From Microvelia longipes (Eukaryota > Arthropoda > Insecta > Hemiptera > Veliidae), in NCBI GenBank assembly GCA_018340805.1, contig JACMZG010001908.1, forward strand, positions 39,793,089 to 39,857,088: a DNA stretch of 64,000 bases, in the 5' to 3' direction. A model generated the notes under the pieces. The model saw only the letters and a program-made list of their open reading frames with translations, was not told the origin of the DNA and searched no databases. A program made the position numbers and the translations under genes. Numbering within the stretch: position 1 is the stretch's first letter; every line of letters begins with the position of its first letter. Positions 59,911-64,000 of this stretch are shown one piece after another.

Positions 59911-62900
59911 TAATATATACACTGTTGATAAATGATTTCACTTATAATACTAATTATCCTAGGGGTAAAATCAGGGTTTTGGTGCCTCAAAACTCTTCCT
60001 CAACACTCCGTACTTGCTTTGTTCATCCTCAGACAATAATAACATCCGTTTTTATTTCCAGCGGTCTCCTATCTATGTCCTGTCCTTCCTTGATTTTGCT
60101 TGTTTTTAGTGATCCAACATAAACTGTAAATATAATTGCCGTGTTGAAATAAAAATGATTATACTTACATATTGCATTAATTAAAGGATACACTTATTGT
60201 TCCATAAACTTACTTGGTGAGAGACACCTAGGAAATGTAACAAGCAAAATGCAATGCTACATCTGGGAATTGTTCCATCATTCGTCATTTTTGCTTGATG
60301 GCAGTAAAAGAGCACCGCTGGTCTCTAGAAAATACTTCACATTATATTCTTCGGAATTTTAATTGAAGGTCAGACTCAGTTTAGGCTCTTTTCAGCTCCC
60401 TGATGAATTAGACGTAACGAAACTGAGTGGGACATGACACGATGTAGAGCATCGATGATGAAGAATGTCGAATGAGAACAGTTCCCAGATGTAGCATTGC
60501 ATTTTGCTTGTTAAATTTCCTGTGTCTTTTGGACAATTATATTGAGTCAACTATTCATGTTTTGCAAAACTCGGTAATATCAAATGATATTAGTAACAAG
60601 TATTAAAAAAACGTATATATGTCACTTGGTACAAATTGAACTAATGATGATAATGAGATGCAACATGGCACATTTGTTGGTCTTATATATGACTAAATGC
60701 ATGCTAAATTTTATATTGTTCAAAACTATTTTCTGCGTTTTAATAATTTACGATATTTTTGCTGTCATTATTGTTGGTTAATGACGTCATCTATAATTAA
60801 GTTCTGGCTTACAAAGCTAGACGTGAAGATTGTTTTTGCACCAAGTTTCAAAATTATAGCATTAACACACTACAAGATAACACTTTTATTGCAGAGTTAT
60901 ATAATTCTAAACTTGGTGGCATTAAATTATTATGATGCTATTGTTGTAGATTGATGATTATACAACAAGACTTGGTAGAGAATACCTAGGCTTAGTATCA
61001 GTAGAAACAATAGGCTACAGTCATGAAAAAAGGCCTATTAGAGCTGTCATGATTTCAACAACACCTCCTCTAGGATCTGCTAAACCAATTATATTATTGA
61101 TGCAGTAACTTTACATCATTTTTTTTCTTCTCTACTATAAATAGAGCTTACTTGTTTGCTTTGGAAGTTGTATGAGATAGAGCAAACTACCTTCCCTGGT
61201 TATAATGAAAAAGGCGCCAAATGCAGGTTATGTAGCAAGGTTGACGAGTTTGCTTCTAAACTTTTTTCTGTACTTCTCGTGATTGTTACATTTGTGGTGC
61301 TTGTTAAGTCATTTGTGCTTATTTAATTTTAAATTTTGGACTCTACTTTGCCACTTCAGTAAGTGATAATTTAAGCGCGTTTTGTTATAACCTTCTCAAT
61401 TAATAAACAATGGGAAACCATTGAGAGGTAAGTTTGCCTCTAAAATTTAAGACCTGCACTGTTATAAGAATTGTAAGCATGTGAAGTTTGTACAAAGCAT
61501 GTGCAGTTGTTTTTGACGTGTGTTTCGTGTTGAATTTCTCTCTATTTCGATGAGTCACTTTTTTGTATGCGTCATTCCTTTTATTCAAGATCCTTGTTAT
61601 TAATATATAATATAATTATTTGCTATAGTTTCATATTCACTAGAGAAGTGGCAGCACTGCAGTTGGTCTTTACCCCTAAACCAACTCGTAGAGAACAGAC
61701 AAGCCAATGAAGCTCTTCTTGATGCAGCTGACTGGATTGTTGTACCTCTCGTCAATCCAGATGGATATTCATACTCAATGACACATGAAGAAGTGGAGGA
61801 AACAGAGCTAATACCACTGATGGAAACTGCAGGGGAGTAGACCTCAATAGAAACTTTGATGTTCATTTCGGAGGTATACAACTTTATCAATTCCAAGCTG
61901 AGTCTGCTGACCATGTGTATATATGTTTCAGACCAAATTGAAATACAATGGCATTGTGCCACAATTGCCGCATTCCAATTTTGTGCAACAAATAAATGCA
62001 ATATAGGCAATATAGGAAATATGACTAAATAAGTTTATATATCCTACTTTTTTGGGCAATGTTCATAATGCCCTTCCTAGGTTTCGGTAATTTGTTCTGA
62101 ATTCAATTTTATCATTATTTTATAGATTTTAATTACATTTGTAAACATGTTTTCAATCAGTCTAAAACATTTGCCATATATATTTTTAAATAGTAAAATA
62201 GTTTTTAATTATCAAAAAGAGTCCAATTATTTTATTGGTAAAAAATTAATACTATTCGAACATCAATTCATCTTAATTTGTTTATTTCTATAAAAATAAT
62301 TGTGTACAGTTTATTGTATCCTTTATTATTTTGATTGCATTATTTCTTATAATAAAAATACTCTGCATATTAGGTTTATTTACTTTCAAATAGTTGTGTA
62401 GTCAGTATTAAAATAAGTATTGTCTAAAAAAAATTTTAGTATTACATCATTTTTGATGTGAAAATAACATATAATGACTTTTAATAATACTTAACATGTT
62501 TTTTAAAGCTACATATCCCTTATTATTGTATACTCATTGATTAATTCATTATTGAGAAAGGCAGGAAAACTAATTTACGCCTATTAAAAGCAGAAACCTA
62601 AACATATTTCTGAGGAGCACAAAAACTGAAGGATTTTAAATGCTCAACATCAGGGGCGGACTGGCCACTGAGGGCGAGTACGGCAGCCCACTTTAGGCCC
62701 CCCAGCCAATAATAAATTCAAAGAAAAAAAGAAAAATTTTAAAAATAATAACAAATGGATATTTTTAACCTTATAATATATAAATGTATTTAATTATGTA
62801 ATATATTCATAACACCAGAGTCAAAGATGCTCAATACTTTAATATAGGGCTAAAGAGCTATTAAGACAAATGTTTTTAAAGACTTTAAAATATTCTAAAT

Positions 62901-63262
62901 CTAGGTCTTAAGGTCCCTATTTATTTTACCTGGACTTTTGAGAACGGGATGAAAGGGAAATTAAAAAATGAATTATTGTGGCTAAGTTTTATTTTGTGAC
63001 GTTATGATTTTTTTTTAAAAATAAAAACATCAGATTATTTACGCAATTATAAACAACGTCTCAGAAATAATTACGCAATTATAAATAACGTCGGAATAAT
63101 TGGATTGTCTTGTTTTAAGGTGTTGAACAGTCATAATCCTGCACTGAAGTCTATGCGGGAACTCATTCTTTCTCAGAACCAGAGAGTAGAGCTATCAGAG
63201 ATTTTGCTCTTAGATATAAAAATAAAATTAACCTTTACCTCACTCTTCACTCTTATGGAAAG
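48411..63262 (+). CDS. Secreted M14 zinc carboxypeptidase, five exons seen, 3' end beyond window
   Basis: This is a gene-level entry: exons at 48411-48496, 59472-59553, 60950-61105, 61629-61873 and 63120-63262, all with GT-AG borders. The encoded order is a signal peptide, a short linker, then the start of the M14 catalytic domain through to the strand with the third zinc ligand (TLHSYG). Such enzymes remove C-terminal residues from peptides outside the cell; the specificity-determining end of the domain lies outside the window. Exon 1 joins exon 2 in phase and would give no classical activation peptide. There are frame breaks in exons 3, 4 and 5, so as written it cannot be translated in full. 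It is either a recent pseudogene or a good gene with consensus errors. Intron 1 is about 11 kb and packed with repeats. Confidence 0.75.
48497..49622. other. Start of the first intron, no feature recognised
   Basis: A reading frame of 72 codons at 49079-49297 lies here on the + strand, but it lacks a good acceptor and donor pair and resembles no protein I know. Confidence 0.4.
49623..49919. mobile_element. 297-bp palindromic element
   Basis: Arms of about 130 bp, starting CATTTTAATAAATTATTGAA, continue through ATTATAATGACTAGCTAACA and TGACATTTCACCCAT. They are mirrored, with a few small gaps, to 49919. A TTAAAAACTAAA stem closes the centre. Confidence 0.85.
49920..50659. other. No recognised feature
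   Basis: Intronic A+T-rich DNA. No exon with splice sites and open frame was convincing. Confidence 0.4.
50660..50885. mobile_element. Fold-back element with G+C-rich ends
   Basis: GCGGGGTTTGACAGAGGGTT plus CAACCCC at the left is matched by GGGGTTGAACCCCCCTGCCA plus AACCCCGG at the right. A CCCCCTAGGGGTTTAAAC palindrome and a separate GTCCACACG/CGTGTGGAC pair lie in and around it. No coding content. Confidence 0.7.
51006..51090. repeat. Perfect 43-bp tandem duplication
   Basis: The unit with ATATGTATTTAATGTTCATA and TATTAACATAATGTTTATT is present twice without a mismatch, implying a recent event. Confidence 0.93.
51091..52063. other. No recognised feature
   Basis: Intronic. No gene or repeat was supported. 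Confidence 0.4.
52064..52345 (+). mobile_element. MITE-B copy 5 with hairpin end
   Basis: CATAGAGATAATAGAGGGGG at the left and the internal GGGGCTCTGTGTAACCTCAT and 'ggtggtcaggttact' blocks, ending GGGCCCCTCTAGCAATTAAA. Just beyond, 52312-52364 is a hairpin (AAACCAAGCTTTGGTTTAAC, 'catagagat' and its mirror) that duplicates and inverts part of the terminus. Confidence 0.82.
52365..54419. other. Intronic stretch with two hairpins
   Basis: Perfect or near-perfect hairpins at 53119-53166 (AATGCGTATTGT arms) and 53247-53279 (AAGTATATACAATTA arms). Frames at 53762-53986 (+) and 52662-52844 (-) have no recognisable motif. Confidence 0.5.
54420..54955 (-). mobile_element. 5S-box composite repeat, copy H (lacks the 5S end)
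   Basis: Begins in the middle ('atgatccaacaaaaatcat'), then the A+T-rich centre, CACACATTCACACA, and the end 'cttaggaggctttaaaaaatcctgaaacggataattcc...cctatta'. Same orientation as copies A, D and F. Confidence 0.75.
54956..56081. other. No gene; one less A+T-rich patch
   Basis: At 55545-55640 and 55915-55960 the sequence is relatively G+C-rich, with short overlapping frames on both strands and no family resemblance. It might be old exon or transposon remnants. Confidence 0.35.
56082..56142. repeat. (TA)n microsatellite
   Basis: TA tract with two phase breaks. Confidence 0.96.
56661..58819. mobile_element. Possible 2.16-kb element bounded by about 160-bp inverted repeats
   Basis: 56661-56823 (TGAAATGATCTTATTTTGTA, through 'atatttaatggt', to 'ttggcatattatgtttttgta') is the diverged inverse of 58657-58819. 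Between them lie a large minisatellite (57030-57400) and A+T-rich DNA without a transposase frame. It could be a non-autonomous DNA transposon or an inverted duplication. Confidence 0.5.
57030..57400. repeat. Minisatellite, about 30-bp then 26-bp units
   Basis: About four units of GGGGTCCAGGAGGAAGACTA plus GACTCTAGTA pass through a hybrid unit into about nine units of GGCTCCCAGAGGCGGACTAG plus ACTAAT. Both share the GGACTAGACT core. Confidence 0.94.
57461..59471. other. Remainder of first intron
   Basis: A+T-rich; the right inverted repeat of the 56661-58819 element lies in it. A 72-codon frame at 57949-58167 has no motif. No further exon was supported. Confidence 0.45.
59472..59553 (+). CDS. 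Carboxypeptidase exon 2: N-terminus of catalytic domain
   Basis: Acceptor TTTGATTTCAG precedes 59472 and donor GAG|GTATTA follows 59553. After one base completing the preceding codon it reads FHRPDYDPPPKDSNGLVSFD then RFYTAQE, ending in phase 0. An 'F.+YYT..EI...L' phrase marks the start of the M14 catalytic domain, and the next exon supplies IDDYTTRL in register, which strongly supports the join. No frame break in this exon. Confidence 0.82.
59779..59921. repeat. (TA)n microsatellite in intron 2
   Basis: About 140 bp of TA with several phase breaks. Confidence 0.96.
59955..60880 (-). mobile_element. 5S-box composite repeat, copy I, split by a fold-back element
   Basis: Left part 59955-60130: CAGGGTTTTGGTGCCTCAAA, 'tacttgctttgttcatcctcag' and a 5S-like remnant (CCAGCGGTCTCCTATCTATG). 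Right part about 60605-60880: 'caaattgaactaatgatgataatgagatgcaac', 'ggttaatgacgtcat', 'ttgcaccaagtttcaaaattatagcat'. The element at 60223-60527 interrupts it. The CACACA-bearing end is missing. Confidence 0.68.
60223..60527. mobile_element. 305-bp fold-back element
   Basis: Inverted ends of about 60 bp: AGACACCTAGGAAATGTAAC, 'aagcaaaatgcaatgctacatctgggaa' on the left, mirrored as 'ttcccagatgtagcattgcattttgctt', GTTAAATTTCCTGTGTCT on the right. It is inserted in a 5S-box repeat copy inside intron 2. Confidence 0.88.
60950..61105 (+). CDS. Carboxypeptidase exon 3
   Basis: Acceptor TATTGTTGTAG ends at 60949. The frame reads IDDYTTRLGREYLGLVSVET, then IGYSHEKRPIRAVMIST, a short TPPLGS insert, and AKPII. 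This follows the M14 pattern 'LA.EYP.LV....IG.S.EGR.I.VLKIS......KP.IFIDAGIH'. At the 3' end the expected 'IFIDAG' is one base short (TATTATTGATGCAG), and the exon stops at GCAG|TAACTT, where one G seems missing from a GCAGGTAACT donor. Both can be single-base homopolymer losses. Residues for catalysis are not in this exon. Confidence 0.8.
61106..61628. other. Intron 3, no other feature
   Basis: Ends in a reasonable acceptor (TTTGCTATAG). A minus-strand frame at 61400-61588 is unsupported. Confidence 0.5.
61629..61873 (+). CDS. Carboxypeptidase exon 4: zinc-binding and DLNRNF region, frame-broken
   Basis: The start should code the first zinc motif (family HSREW); here it is garbled ('cattcactagagaagtgg' area near 61635-61652), with pieces of it in different frames. 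Then STAVGLY, and after a shift LNQLVENRQANEALLDAADW and IVVPLVNPDGYSYSMTHEE, a clear M14 block. Another shift after HEE gives NRANTTDGNCRGVDLNRNFD and VHFG up to donor G|GTATAC, in which R and N of DLNRNF bind the substrate carboxylate in carboxypeptidases A and B. At least three frame changes are needed. A 136-codon minus frame across it (61600-62010) is a shadow. Confidence 0.78.
61874..63119. other. Intron 4
   Basis: A+T-rich; holds an hAT-like terminus at 62648-62712 and a short direct repeat (ATTACGCAATTATAAA, near 63040 and 63072). It ends in TTGTTTTAAG before the next exon. Confidence 0.6.
62648..62712. mobile_element. hAT-like transposon terminus, isolated
   Basis: CAGGGGCGGACTGGCCACTG, followed by a GGGC-rich stretch and GGCCCCCCAG, is typical of one end of hAT miniature elements. 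No opposite end was found nearby. Confidence 0.5.
63120..63262 (+). CDS. Carboxypeptidase exon 5: third zinc ligand
   Basis: After GVEQS (joined in phase with exon 4) the frame breaks at 'tcataatcctgc', which looks like short losses within an expected NNPC. It then reads CTEVYAGTHSFSEPESRAIR, DFALRYKNKINLYLTLHSYG, K, ending at donor AAG|GTAAGA. 'SEPE..A..DF' and 'L.LHSYG' are hallmark M14A phrases: His in LHSYG is the third zinc ligand and the Tyr lies in the active site. The remaining exons, including the catalytic Glu and the specificity pocket, are beyond the window. Confidence 0.85.
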
Positions 63263-63389
63263 GTAAGATCATAATGGTCAATCATTAAGAGTAGATTATG
63301 CTACTCTCCTTATTCAAAATCTCTTCATTCTTTATGATTGCCATTTTATTGTTGTAGATTTTTTTTATTAGCAAATGTGATTGATTGGC

Positions 63390-64000
63390 AAGTCCGAAGA
63401 CATGCTGCAGTATAAATTTAACGACTTGTATATTCTGAGGATGAGCGAAGCAAGTTTGAAGCATTTTTTCTGGTTTTTTAATTGGTTAGAATTATCAATT
63501 TTTTATATAATATTAATCTATTTTAAATAACTTTAATCTTAGATCATTTTTAGGAAGTATGTGGTTTATACCCTCATTTTCTACTTATTTTATAAGAAAA
63601 CATTTTTGAAATTATTCTTTTATTTTAAATAAAAATGTAGAAGTAGGGTGGGGTCATACGCTCACTCGCTTGGAAAGCGTAGCAAATCCAATGTGATGAG
63701 GAAAGTTCTGAGGTACCTCTTACCCAATTTTTTAAATTTATTTTTACTTTTCCTCATCTATATCATAGGTATATAGGAAAGTATTTTGTTTGAAAAAAAT
63801 TTGAAATCGGGATTTCACCTGAATTATTAGTTCCAGTTGTTTTTAAGTTTTCCTGAGTGGTTTCACAAAGCTCTGTCTGTAGGTGCGGTGTGTGTGTCTT
63901 TATCCTCGTAGCTCTCAGTGTATATGTTAGAGAGTTCAAATTTGTTACAAAAATCAATCTTTAAGTCTAATTGTGCTATCTATCAAATAATATTTTATGG
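63390..64000 (+). mobile_element. 5S-box composite repeat, copy J (runs off the window)
   Basis: 63390-63460 has GCAGTATAAATTTAACGACT and GAGGATGAGCGAAGCAAGT motifs. From 63665 there is GGAAAGCGTAGCAAATCCAA, GGTACCTCTTACCCA, then directly 'acttttcctcatctatat', GTCTGTAGGTGCGGTG and the terminal blocks of a second copy. Two copies therefore appear joined end to end. It lies downstream of exon 5, in an intron. Confidence 0.68.

Noticed and set aside
61600..62010. 136-codon minus frame
   Set aside because: Antisense shadow of carboxypeptidase exon 4, whose + strand motifs (NPDGY, DLNRNF) are decisive.

Overview
The window is very A+T-rich, intron-bearing, repeat-dense eukaryotic DNA. It has no bacterial-style gene packing and no ribosome binding sites. 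The one confidently recognised host gene is a secreted zinc carboxypeptidase (peptidase family M14) on the + strand, split by GT-AG introns. Together with a Jockey-type LINE fragment, hAT-like and TA-targeting miniature elements and many (TA)n tracts, this suggests an arthropod, most likely an insect. That assignment is inferred; no species-specific marker was recognised.

Layout. 0-34.5 kb: apparently gene-free. It holds several copies of a composite repeat carrying a 5S rRNA-like box, four families of fold-back miniature elements (called MITE-A to MITE-D here), a decayed Jockey-type LINE 3' end (10.4-11.6 kb, - strand), an hAT-like element with an 8-bp target duplication (14.9-15.7 kb) and many minisatellites. 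One possible exon of unknown nature lies at 26.6-26.8 kb. 34.65-39.33 kb: a 4.67-kb mobile element with about 1.4-kb terminal inverted repeats inserted in a (TA)n tract. Each arm carries a tRNA-like block, a 5S C-box-like block and TGACGTCA palindromes. The core holds two unrecognised reading frames on the - strand and a nearly perfect 368-bp palindrome. 39.4-48.4 kb: (TA)n tracts, a perfect 43-bp-arm hairpin, nested fold-back elements and more MITE copies. 48.4-63.3 kb: the carboxypeptidase gene, with a signal-peptide exon at 48.41 kb, a first intron of about 11 kb full of repeats, then catalytic-domain exons at 59.47, 60.95, 61.63 and 63.12 kb. Its 3' end lies beyond the window.

The carboxypeptidase exons keep strong family motifs and splice sites but contain several small frame breaks, most of them explicable as single bases lost from homopolymers. 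The two arms of the 34.65-39.33 kb element differ by the same kind of small indels. This fits either a pseudogene or residual long-read consensus errors; the sequence alone cannot decide. Boundaries of repeats were judged by eye and are approximate unless a duplication or terminus is named.
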